Assembly (NCBI GenBank): GCA_913057815.1
Contig: CAJXOV010000045.1
Span: 1-9,915, forward strand
Length of the DNA stretch: 9,915 nucleotides
Source of the DNA: an uncultured Flavobacteriales bacterium
Lineage (GTDB): Bacteria; Bacteroidota; Bacteroidia; Flavobacteriales_D; Sanyastnellaceae
Reading direction: 5' to 3'
Part shown: in pieces, positions 1-5,985 of the stretch
Layout of the letters: each line of letters begins with the position of its first letter
Numbering within the stretch: the first letter of the stretch is position 1
Notes under the pieces: model-generated
Databases searched by the model: none
Told to the model about the DNA's origin: nothing
Seen by the model: the letters and a program-made list of their open reading frames with translations, nothing else
Program-made: the position numbers and the translations under genes

Positions 1-43
1 TGTAGAGAGGTCTCGTGGGCTCGGAGATGTGTATAAGAGACAG
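1..43 (+). other. Illumina Nextera i7 adapter (not biological)
   Basis: Bases 25-43 are the Tn5 mosaic end (AGATGTGTATAAGAGACAG). Bases 10-24 are the Nextera read-2 arm (GTCTCGTGGGCTCGG), and 2-9 (GTAGAGAG) are an 8-nt index matching the reverse complement of Nextera index N707. This is library adapter left in the assembly. Genomic sequence starts at base 44. Confidence 0.98.
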
Positions 44-221
44 GGTGTTCATCGTCTGAATAATTGATGGATGGTTTCTCTTTTTCAGAAGTCCATGAGA
101 TTTGTAACTCAGCATCTTCTTTAGAGAAAATTAAAAACTGTTCTTTTCCTTTTTTACTGAGTTCGGTTTTAAAACCGGCATCTATTAGAAAGGAGAATGT
201 ATGAAGGAGTAATTCTTTCAA
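44..221 (-). CDS. Partial CDS, 3' end cut off; possible isochorismate synthase N-terminus
   Basis: An open minus-strand frame runs 59 codons without a stop from TTG at 221-219 into the adapter junction, so the C-terminal part is missing. The frame contains no ATG and is closed upstream by tandem stops inside the end of the thioesterase gene, so TTG is the most likely start, 7 nt after that gene's stop. The protein begins (M)KELLLHTFSFLIDAGFK and then has a Lys/Glu-rich stretch and an ISWTSE segment. No diagnostic motif is visible. In Bacteroidota menaquinone loci a PaaI-type thioesterase is often followed by isochorismate synthase (menF), and the weakly conserved N-terminus of that family could look like this, but the assignment rests on context. 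The tight spacing suggests co-transcription with the thioesterase. Confidence 0.5.
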
Positions 222-228
222 TTGCGAG

Positions 229-645
229 TTACTTTTTTTGAATTATCATATTGGTCAGTCGGCACACCGCTATTTTATTTTCCATTTCATCGAATACTTC
301 TATGTTCCAAACGTGGAGTTTTCTGCCTTTGTGCAGAATCTGTGCTTTTCCTGTCACCCAGCCAGACTTCACACCCTTCATATGATTGGCGTTTACTTCT
401 ATCCCTACAGTGGCTTCAGTATTTCTATCTATCAGCATATAGGAACCAATACTTCCTAAAGTTTCTGCCAATGCAGCTGTGGCTCCACCGTGAAGTAAGC
501 CCATAGGCTGATGTGTTCTGGAATCCACAGGCATCTTAGCTTCTACATATCCTTCAGAAGCATCTGTGAATTCTATTCCTAGGGATTCCATAAGGGTGTT
601 TTTATTCCCAGCGTTGATAGCTTTTAAAACTTCGGATTTATCCAT
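229..645 (-). CDS. PaaI/YbdB-family hotdog thioesterase (acyl-CoA thioesterase)
   Basis: The 138-residue protein has the length and layout of single-domain hotdog thioesterases of the PaaI/YbdB/MenI group, which hydrolyse acyl- or aryl-CoA thioesters in the cytoplasm. Family signatures seen are HQPMGLLHGG at residues 45-54, with the HGG turn at 52-54, and the central helix LAETLGSIGS, with candidate catalytic Glu61. The later beta strands (VGIEVNANHM, residues about 80-89) and a C-terminal strand are present, so the protein is complete. The start is ATG at 645-643; no strong SD site precedes it. A second gene begins 7 nt downstream. If that gene is isochorismate synthase, this one would be the 1,4-dihydroxy-2-naphthoyl-CoA thioesterase of menaquinone synthesis. 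That substrate is an inference from context, while the fold assignment is firm. Confidence 0.93.
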   Translation of the reverse strand: MDKSEVLKAINAGNKNTLMESLGIEFTDASEGYVEAKMPVDSRTHQPMGLLHGGATAALAETLGSIGSYMLIDRNTEATVGIEVNANHMKGVKSGWVTGKAQILHKGRKLHVWNIEVFDEMENKIAVCRLTNMIIQKK

Positions 646-703
646 AAGGTGAAGGTCTTAATAAAAAAAAGATTGACGGTCACAGAAAATAAATATTTTC
701 GAA

Positions 704-732
704 GAGGCAACCCCTTAAAACTTCACACGTCT
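704..732 (+). promoter_or_regulatory. ECF-sigma-type promoter, copy 1
   Basis: The -35-like box GAGGCAACC (704-712) is followed by a 15-nt spacer (713-727) and a -10-like box CGTCT (728-732). GCAACC-N15-CGTC is the typical architecture of extracytoplasmic-function (ECF) sigma promoters, with AAC in the -35 and CGTC in the -10, and it does not fit the housekeeping TTTG/TAnnTTTG pattern of Bacteroidota. The same two boxes recur at 5771-5799 with the same spacing but a different spacer sequence, which is what selection on a promoter would leave. The stretch just upstream (685-703) is AT-rich. Confidence 0.65.
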
Positions 733-740
733 TTATAATA

Positions 741-824
741 GATACAGTTTCATGACTGTATCGGTTTCAAATTTTCCTTGCAGGTTTACAAGAAAGGGGT
801 TCTCAACGGAAACCCTTTTTTTTT
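741..824 (+). ncRNA. Predicted ECF-controlled small RNA, copy 1
   Basis: The predicted transcript of about 84 nt starts roughly 8 nt after the -10-like CGTCT. It opens with a perfect 8-bp hairpin (GATACAGT 741-748, loop TTCATG, ACTGTATC 755-762), has a largely unpaired pyrimidine-rich middle (763-792, including TTTTCCTTGCAGG), and ends in a GC-containing stem with a run of nine Ts. It lies on the plus strand between two minus-strand genes, divergent from the thioesterase and facing the separate cphA terminator, so it is not the leader or tail of either. A near-identical copy lies at 5808-5890 with one extra A. An ATG in the hairpin loop (752-754) opens a frame, but the indel between the copies shifts it, so RNA function is favoured. 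The exact 5' end is inferred. I do not recognise it as a named family. Confidence 0.6.
793..824 (+). terminator. Intrinsic terminator of small RNA copy 1
   Basis: AAAGGGGTT (793-801) pairs with AACCCTTTT (811-819) as a 9-bp stem with one G-U pair and a 9-nt loop, and Ts run from 816 to 824. The stem also forms on the minus strand, but no U tract follows it there, so it terminates plus-strand transcription. Confidence 0.8.
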
Positions 825-870
825 GTCCTCTTTTTTATTTATTCTCTATAAGATCCGAAGTAATTTTTTC

Positions 871-907
871 AAAAAAAATCCCAGTACACAGGGGCACCAG
901 GATTTTT
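871..907 (-). terminator. Intrinsic terminator of cphA
   Basis: Read on the minus strand, a 12-bp stem pairs 907-896 with 885-874 and is followed by A/T pairs giving a U tract at 878-871. Two of the pairs are G-U wobbles in the minus-strand RNA but mismatches (A-C) in the plus-strand RNA, which fixes the direction. It begins about 32 nt after the cphA stop codon and faces the small-RNA terminator. Confidence 0.8.
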
Positions 908-938
908 ATTTAATTTTATTTTCTAGTTCATTTAAACT

Positions 939-3587
939 CTAACTAGATAATTCCGCTTTTTTTTCATCGAACAATCTTTTAGTCTCTTCTTCTTTAAGCT
1001 TCATTACTAAATCTAACGCATCAGGAATAACATCACTGCATAACACTATCATGCTGCCGGGCTTGGCATTCTTTATCGCAAATTTTATAGCTTCAGCTTC
1101 GGATGGAATAATGGTCACGTGTTTGTTAGGGTCTTCTTTTTTAATCCCGTTTTCCAACATTGAAATTAATTCCTCTTCTGTTTTTCCTCTTAAGTGCTTA
1201 TCCTGTCTGATGATAATTTCATCAAACATTTTGGCAGAAACAGCTCCTATGGCTTCATTGTCTTCTATTCTTCTATCGCCTACGCCCGCTATGATTCCTA
1301 CTTTAGGAGTTTGTTCCATGTTATCCAACATGTTTTTAAGAGCATTTAGTCCTGCGGCATTGTGCGCATAATCCAAAAGTAAAGTGAAATTCTCAAATTC
1401 GAATAAATTCAATCTTCCAGGAGTCTGCTGAGGAGAAGGAGTAAAGAGTTCCAAAGAAACTCTGATGTCCTCTAATGAGAATCCATTTAAGTAGCCTGTT
1501 AAAGCAGCAGGAAGAACATTCTGAATCATAAAGTCAGCTTTACCACCGAATGTCAAAGGCACATTTATAGCCTTGGTCAGTCTCATTTTCCATTCTCCTT
1601 TGCAGATAGTAATGTATCCGTTTTCATAAATAGCAGCTATTCCTCCTCTGGCACAGTGTTTCATCACTCTTGGATTGTCGTCAGACATAGCGAAGTATGC
1701 TACATTACATTCTAGCTCTTTTCTCATGTCATATACCAAGTCGTCATCGGCATTTAAAATGGCGTAACCATCTTTCATCACAGTTTCTGGGACAACTCCT
1801 TTAGCTCTGGCTAGTTGTTCTATGGTATGTATTCCTTTTAAACCAAGATGGTCTGGAGCTACATTAGTTACTACGGCTATATTACATTTTCCAAACCCTA
1901 ATCCAGCTCTTAATAATCCCCCACGTGCACATTCTAGTACTGCGAAGTTTACTGTAGGATCTTTCAGTACAAACTCGGCACTAGCTGGTCCTGTGCAGTC
2001 ACCTGTTTGGAGAAGTCTATTTTGAATGTAGATTCCATCAGAAGTGGTATATCCTACTTTAAAGCCTTTCATTTTCATCATGTGAGCAATGAGGCGAGTA
2101 GTGGTGGTTTTTCCATTAGTTCCTGTTACAGCCACAATAGGAATTCTGGCATCAGATCCATTTGGGAAAAGCATATCTATTACTGGCTCAGCCACGTTCC
2201 TAGGCATTCCTTCAGTAGGTGCGAGATGCATTCTGAATCCAGGTCCCGCGTTTACCTCTAACACAGCACCTTTCGTATCAGGAAGTGGTGTACTAATATC
2301 TGTGGTCATAATGTCTATTCCACAAATGTCCAATCCGATGATCTTACTAATACGTTCTGCCATAAAAATATTATATGGGTGTACTATATCCGTCACATCC
2401 ATGGCAGTTCCACCTGTGCTGAGGTTAGCCGTTTCTTTAAGATCCAGCTTTTCATCAGGTTTAAGAACGGTTTCCAAGGTGTAGTCTTTGTCCTTTAGAA
2501 GATTCATAGTCATTTCGTTCACCGAGATAGCGGTTAAAACTTTTTCATGTCCATAACCTCTTCTTGGATCGCTATTCACCTCATCTATAAGTTCCTGAAT
2601 AGTGGATTTTCCATTCCCTACCACATGAGCAGGGCTTCTTTTGGCAGCTGCCACTAGCTTATGATCTATAACTAATAACCTGTAATCTTCTCCTATTATC
2701 AGTTGCTCCACTATAACAGTTCTAGAGACTTCCTTAGCCGCAGCGAATGCTTCTAATGCCTGTTCTTCGTTTTCTATTCCGCAGGTAATCCCTCTTCCAT
2801 GATTCCCATTAATTGGCTTAATCACCAGTGGATATCCTAGATATTCTATGGCTTCTTTCAAGCCTGATTCTCTTCTTACTATTTCTCCTTTAGGCACTGG
2901 GACTTCCGCTTGCTCTAGGAGGAATTTAGTATCTTCTTTGTCGCAGGCCAGCTCTACTGCTATACTGCTGGTTGTGCTCCCTACTGTGGCTTGAATTCTC
3001 CTCTGATTAGCTCCGTAGCCAAGCTGACAAAGTGAATACTTGTTCAAACGAATCCATGGAATACCCCTGGCAGCGGCTTCTTCTACTATAGAACCAGTAC
3101 TTGGTCCTAAACGGTTGTCTTCTCTGATTTCTCGCATTTCCTGAAGGTCTTCTTCTAAGTCATACTCAGTCCCATCTATAAGAGCTCGTGCTATTCTTAC
3201 AGCTGATTTAGCTGCGAATCTCCCCACTTTTTCTTCCATGTAAGCAAACACAACATGGTAAACACCTTCTTCACCATAATCTCTTGTTCTTCCAAAGCCG
3301 ACATCCATTCCAGCTAAAGTTTGAGTTTCTAGTGCTATGTGTTCTATCACATGGCCCATCCAGGTACCTTCTTTCACTCTTTTAAAGAATCCTCCAGGTT
3401 CTGCTTCACTACATCTATGAGAGTACATACTGGGGAACATGGCTTCTAATCTTTCTAAAAACCCATCGATCTTATCGGTAGGTTTTTCTTCTAAATCTTC
3501 AATATCTAGAACCATCACGATAAGTTTATGTCTTCTGACAGACCAGTAATTAGGTCCTCGCATGGCGTTAATCTCTCTTATCTTCAT
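939..3587 (-). CDS. cphA: Cyanophycin synthetase
   Basis: The enzyme builds cyanophycin (multi-L-arginyl-poly-L-aspartate), adding Asp to the backbone and Arg to each side chain at the cost of ATP. At 882 residues it has the usual family length. The N-terminal domain starts with the family signature RGPNYWSVRRHKL (10-22). The ATP-grasp domain (about 160-480) shows KPINGNHGRGI (257-267), EQLIIGEDYRLLVI (294-307) and EVNAGPGFRMH (444-454). The Mur-ligase-like domain (about 484-882) has the P-loop GTNGKT (489-494), TPGRLN (722-727) and DYAHN (739-743). All three modules appear intact. The start is ATG at 3587-3585. The gene is divergent from cphB, and the 190-nt gap holds an inverted repeat; a weak -7-like TATTTTTA lies at 3621-3614. 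Its own terminator follows at 907-871. Use of Lys in place of some Arg, or need for a primer, cannot be judged from sequence. Confidence 0.97.
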   Translation of the reverse strand: MKIREINAMRGPNYWSVRRHKLIVMVLDIEDLEEKPTDKIDGFLERLEAMFPSMYSHRCSEAEPGGFFKRVKEGTWMGHVIEHIALETQTLAGMDVGFGRTRDYGEEGVYHVVFAYMEEKVGRFAAKSAVRIARALIDGTEYDLEEDLQEMREIREDNRLGPSTGSIVEEAAARGIPWIRLNKYSLCQLGYGANQRRIQATVGSTTSSIAVELACDKEDTKFLLEQAEVPVPKGEIVRRESGLKEAIEYLGYPLVIKPINGNHGRGITCGIENEEQALEAFAAAKEVSRTVIVEQLIIGEDYRLLVIDHKLVAAAKRSPAHVVGNGKSTIQELIDEVNSDPRRGYGHEKVLTAISVNEMTMNLLKDKDYTLETVLKPDEKLDLKETANLSTGGTAMDVTDIVHPYNIFMAERISKIIGLDICGIDIMTTDISTPLPDTKGAVLEVNAGPGFRMHLAPTEGMPRNVAEPVIDMLFPNGSDARIPIVAVTGTNGKTTTTRLIAHMMKMKGFKVGYTTSDGIYIQNRLLQTGDCTGPASAEFVLKDPTVNFAVLECARGGLLRAGLGFGKCNIAVVTNVAPDHLGLKGIHTIEQLARAKGVVPETVMKDGYAILNADDDLVYDMRKELECNVAYFAMSDDNPRVMKHCARGGIAAIYENGYITICKGEWKMRLTKAINVPLTFGGKADFMIQNVLPAALTGYLNGFSLEDIRVSLELFTPSPQQTPGRLNLFEFENFTLLLDYAHNAAGLNALKNMLDNMEQTPKVGIIAGVGDRRIEDNEAIGAVSAKMFDEIIIRQDKHLRGKTEEELISMLENGIKKEDPNKHVTIIPSEAEAIKFAIKNAKPGSMIVLCSDVIPDALDLVMKLKEEETKRLFDEKKAELSS

Positions 3588-3630
3588 CTTAAATTCAAGC
3601 TATGGTTAAGTTCTAAAAATAAGGATAAGT

Positions 3631-3716
3631 AGGATTATTTGAACGAAAAAGTACATTTTCCAATGTTATTTTTTAGTTTTTGGTGAAAAAGTGAAGGAAT
3701 ATCGTTCAAAAATCCT
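3631..3716. promoter_or_regulatory. Inverted repeat in the cphA-cphB divergent promoter region
   Basis: The left arm 3631-3646 (AGGATTATTTGAACGA) and right arm 3702-3716 are reverse complements apart from one extra A in the left arm. The outer 9 bp, TTTGAACGA / TCGTTCAAA, match perfectly. The arms are 55 bp apart, too far for a likely hairpin. Each arm reads TCGTTCAAA...ATCCT toward its own gene, 44 nt upstream of cphA and 61 nt upstream of cphB. A transcription factor binding both sites to co-regulate synthesis and breakdown is a reasonable inference; the regulator is not in the window. Confidence 0.5.
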
Positions 3717-3750
3717 TGAATTATAAGGGTGTTTATGGCGCTAATTGGTA

Positions 3751-3758
3751 TAATTTTG
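3751..3758 (+). promoter_or_regulatory. Bacteroidota-type -7 element of cphB
   Basis: TAATTTTG matches the Bacteroidota housekeeping -7 consensus TAnnTTTG exactly and ends 19 nt before the cphB ATG. The -33 region (about 3730-3737, GTTTATG) is only a weak match to TTTG. Confidence 0.5.
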
Positions 3759-3777
3759 GATTTGCTAAAAATAAATC

Positions 3778-4641
3778 ATGAGCCAAGAGATTAAAGGTAT
3801 ATTAATACCAGTGGGGGGGAATGAGGACAAAGGATTAGATTCAGACATGGGAGATGCCATGGACTTCATTAGTGAAGGAATTTTGTTTCATATTATAAAT
3901 AAGGCCAAAGGAACCGATTCTAAAATTGTGGTAATTCCTTCAGCTAGTAGCATTCCAGATGAAGTTTGGGAAAATTACGAAAGTGCTTTTACTACCTTAG
4001 GTTGTAAGGACGTTTCTGTACTTAACTTCCAATCTCAAGAGGATGCCAACAATCCAGAGTTTTGCAACGCACTAGAAACGGCTGACTGCATAATGATGAG
4101 TGGTGGAGATCAGTCAAAGCTAAGCGCTATAATTAACGGGACTCTGGCACTTTCAATTATGAAAAGAAGGTACGCTGCTGAGCCAATAGTTATAGCTGGA
4201 ACTAGCGCAGGAGCAGTGGCCATGAGTAAAGAGATGGTTACGGGTGGAAGTAGTTCAGAGTCTTTAGTTAAGGGAGCTATAAAAATGGGAGATGGTCTTA
4301 ACTTTCTTCCAGAAGTAGTTTTAGACAGCCATTTTATTAGAAGAGGAAGATTTGGAAGATTGGCTGAAGCGGTCACTAGAATGCCTCATCTACTAGGAAT
4401 AGGTTTAGGTGAAGACACTGGTATCATGATTGAAAATGGAAGAATAGCTACTGTAATAGGTAGTGGAATGATTATTCTTTTCGATGCTAGTCAGCTTACT
4501 CATAACAAGCATGACCAATTACCAGAAGGTACGCCTATGTCTATGAGTAATTTAATAGTACACGTGCTTAGCAATGGTGACAAGTTCGATATTAAGGAAA
4601 GGGAAATTAAAATCCTTCCTATCCACGAGAGTTTTATTTAG
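3778..4641 (+). CDS. cphB: Cyanophycinase (peptidase family S51)
   Basis: This serine-type exopeptidase hydrolyses cyanophycin to beta-Asp-Arg dipeptides. The 287-residue protein has the nucleophile elbow GTSAGA (141-146) with Ser143, the SGGDQ motif (108-112), DSHFIRRGRFGRL (183-195) with His185, and GLGEDTG (209-215) with Glu212. Each of the three is offset by exactly 11 from the Synechocystis CphB triad (Ser132, His174, Glu201), as I recall it, so the enzyme should be active. There is no signal peptide, so this is an intracellular form that would mobilise the cell's own granules and not an extracellular scavenging type. It is divergent from cphA and convergent with the isoaspartyl peptidase gene, which can process its product. 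The ATG start is preceded by A-rich sequence with no SD site. Confidence 0.96.
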   Translation: MSQEIKGILIPVGGNEDKGLDSDMGDAMDFISEGILFHIINKAKGTDSKIVVIPSASSIPDEVWENYESAFTTLGCKDVSVLNFQSQEDANNPEFCNALETADCIMMSGGDQSKLSAIINGTLALSIMKRRYAAEPIVIAGTSAGAVAMSKEMVTGGSSSESLVKGAIKMGDGLNFLPEVVLDSHFIRRGRFGRLAEAVTRMPHLLGIGLGEDTGIMIENGRIATVIGSGMIILFDASQLTHNKHDQLPEGTPMSMSNLIVHVLSNGDKFDIKEREIKILPIHESFI

Positions 4642-4664
4642 TCTTTGTTCTTTTGTTAGCTTGT

Positions 4665-4683
4665 CTTATTGCGTTGCAATGAG
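4665..4683 (+). other. Hairpin in the cphB 3' region
   Basis: CTTATTGC and GCAATGAG form an 8-bp stem with a GTT loop. One pair is a G-U wobble in plus-strand RNA and a mismatch in minus-strand RNA, so the structure favours the cphB transcript. It begins 23 nt after the cphB stop. No T run follows, so it is not a classic intrinsic terminator; it could be a 3'-end stabiliser. Confidence 0.35.
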
Positions 4684-4726
4684 ATTTGGAAATCTAAATT
4701 TAGGTCTGTTATTAAGATTAATGTAT

Positions 4727-5656
4727 CTACTTAAAAATAGAAACATCAGAAATGCCATTTACAAAAGATCCTCTGTACATTCCTTCAGTATTGAATTCTA
4801 AAGAAACATTTCCTTTTTGATCCACAGCTATTAATCCACCATCTCCTCCTAATTCTAGTAGGCGGTCATGGATTACAATTTTAGTAGCCTCAGAAAGAGA
4901 TAAACCTCTGTATTCCATTAGGCAGCTCACATCGTAAGCAACTACTCCTCTTAAGAAATATTCTCCGCTTCCTGTGCAGCTTACCGCACATGTTTTATTA
5001 TGAGCGTATGTTCCAGAACCTATAATGGGACTGTCGCCAACTCTTCCAAATTTCTTATTGGTCATACCTCCTGTACTGGTGGCAGATGCTATATTCCCTG
5101 ACGCGTCTAAGGCTACCGCGCCTACTGTTCCAAATTTTTCATCAACTATAGGAGTATGGTCTAACTGCGTTTTATCTGTTCCTTTCACGCTCTGCCATTG
5201 GTTATATCTTAACTCATCATGAAAGTAATCTGCTGCTTCAAATTTCACACCTTGCATTTTGGCAAATTCTTCTGCACCTTGTGCTGCTAGAAACACATGT
5301 TCTGATTTCTCCATAACCAGTCTGGCCAGTTGAATAGGATTTTTAACTCCTTTTACCATGGCTACAGCTCCTGCTTTTCTGTCTGCACCATTCATAATGG
5401 AAGCATCCATTTCTTGAGTTCCTATAGCGGTGTATACGGCCCCTTTTCCAGCATTGAATAAGTGCGAATCTTCTAGCACCATCACAGATGTAGAAACCGC
5501 ATCTATAGCTGAGCCTCCGTTTTCAAGTACTTTTTTTCCTTGATCTAAAGAAAGCTGAAGTGTAGTTCTATATGCCACTTCTTGTTCAGGTGTAAGCATT
5601 GATTTAAGGATAGTTCCACTACCACCATGAATTGCTAAGCTGATCGGATTTGCCAT
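4727..5656 (-). CDS. iaaA: Plant-type asparaginase / isoaspartyl peptidase (Ntn hydrolase)
   Basis: Family members cleave beta-aspartyl dipeptides and L-asparagine after self-cleavage into alpha and beta subunits. The 309-residue protein shows IHGGSGT (9-15), NGGSAIDAV (46-54), NAGKGA (68-73) and the autoprocessing site GTVGAVALD (176-184), with nucleophile Thr177 matching Thr179 of E. coli IaaA. STGGMTNK (194-201), GRVGDSPIIGSGTYA (204-218) and TGSGE (228-232) follow, with the glycine-rich end GGDGG (270-274). Everything needed for maturation is present. There is no signal peptide, so a cytoplasmic location is predicted. Beside cphA and cphB, the likely job is to split beta-Asp-Arg released by cyanophycinase into Asp and Arg. 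That role is inferred from context; the family is also common in genomes without cyanophycin. The start is ATG at 5656-5654. Confidence 0.94.
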   Translation of the reverse strand: MANPISLAIHGGSGTILKSMLTPEQEVAYRTTLQLSLDQGKKVLENGGSAIDAVSTSVMVLEDSHLFNAGKGAVYTAIGTQEMDASIMNGADRKAGAVAMVKGVKNPIQLARLVMEKSEHVFLAAQGAEEFAKMQGVKFEAADYFHDELRYNQWQSVKGTDKTQLDHTPIVDEKFGTVGAVALDASGNIASATSTGGMTNKKFGRVGDSPIIGSGTYAHNKTCAVSCTGSGEYFLRGVVAYDVSCLMEYRGLSLSEATKIVIHDRLLELGGDGGLIAVDQKGNVSLEFNTEGMYRGSFVNGISDVSIFK

Positions 5657-5676
5657 AGGTATTGTTGATTTTTCCG

Positions 5677-5684
5677 CGAAGGTA
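5677..5684 (-). promoter_or_regulatory. Probable -7 element of the isoaspartyl peptidase gene
   Basis: On the minus strand 5684-5677 reads TACCTTCG, one mismatch from TAnnTTTG, and ends 20 nt before the ATG, the same spacing as at cphB and the transaldolase gene. No clear -33 TTTG is visible. A 12-bp palindrome, TCTTTTAAAAGA (5703-5714), lies just upstream. Confidence 0.4.
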
Positions 5685-5770
5685 CAATGTATTCAGATTA
5701 GATCTTTTAAAAGAACTTATGCCACAATTTTCGTTTTATTTGAAATCAGAATCAGAAAAATAATTTGCTA

Positions 5771-5799
5771 GAGGCAACCACACTAACAATCGTTCGTCT
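5771..5799 (+). promoter_or_regulatory. ECF-sigma-type promoter, copy 2
   Basis: GAGGCAACC (5771-5779), a 15-nt spacer (5780-5794) and CGTCT (5795-5799) repeat the arrangement at 704-732. The spacer is ACACTAACAATCGTT here and CCTTAAAACTTCACA in copy 1: same length, largely different sequence. Sequences upstream of the -35 box also differ apart from being AT-rich. Confidence 0.65.
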
Positions 5800-5807
5800 T
5801 TATAATA

Positions 5808-5890
5808 GATACAGTTTCATGACTGTATCGGTTTCAAAATTTTCCTTGCAGGTTTACAAGAAAGGGGTTCTCAACGGAAACCCTTTTTTT
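5808..5890 (+). ncRNA. Predicted ECF-controlled small RNA, copy 2
   Basis: From the -10-like box to the T tract this copy equals copy 1 except for one extra A (CAAAATTTT against CAAATTTT). It has the 5' hairpin (GATACAGT 5808-5815, ACTGTATC 5822-5829), the unpaired middle and the terminator. It lies on the plus strand between the isoaspartyl peptidase and YciO genes, both on the minus strand, so it again stands alone. A 33-codon frame from the loop ATG (5819-5920) runs through the terminator but is out of register with copy 1, which argues against a conserved peptide. Confidence 0.6.
5861..5890 (+). terminator. Intrinsic terminator of small RNA copy 2
   Basis: The stem of 5861-5869 with 5879-5887 has the same sequence as in copy 1, and seven Ts (5884-5890) follow the C triplet. 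The sequence diverges from copy 1 right after the T tract, which marks the end of the conserved unit. From there to the next gene end (5891-5985) I see no further feature. Confidence 0.78.
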
Positions 5891-5985
5891 ATGCCTTTAC
5901 TTTTAGCCTGTTTAAGGTGAAGTTAGTTGTGTATTAACACGGAATAGGAGACTGAATGTCCCTCTTATAAGTATGTATGAATTGG

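Noticed and set aside
222..506. Overlapping plus-strand open frames antisense to the thioesterase
   Set aside because: The minus-strand frame is a clear hotdog thioesterase, and the opposite frames have no recognisable motifs.
704..824. The duplicated intergenic element as a MITE or REP-type mobile repeat
   Set aside because: There are no terminal inverted repeats or target duplications, the internal 15-nt spacer differs while both sides of it are conserved, and the parts match promoter, RNA and terminator in order. More copies would settle it.
2089..2484. 131-codon plus-strand open frame inside cphA
   Set aside because: It is antisense to the conserved ATP-grasp/Mur-ligase region of cphA, whose codons are under protein constraint. 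It shows no family motifs.
4110..4376. Minus-strand open frame inside cphB
   Set aside because: It is a shadow of the cyanophycinase gene covering its catalytic region.
4665..4683. Intrinsic terminator between cphB and the isoaspartyl peptidase gene
   Set aside because: The hairpin is good, but no T run follows on either strand, so it is listed only as a hairpin.
5819..5920. 33-codon peptide starting at the ATG in the small-RNA hairpin loop
   Set aside because: The single-A indel puts copy 1 in another frame after six codons, the start is buried in a stem-loop, and the frame crosses the terminator. Not fully excluded if one copy is defective.
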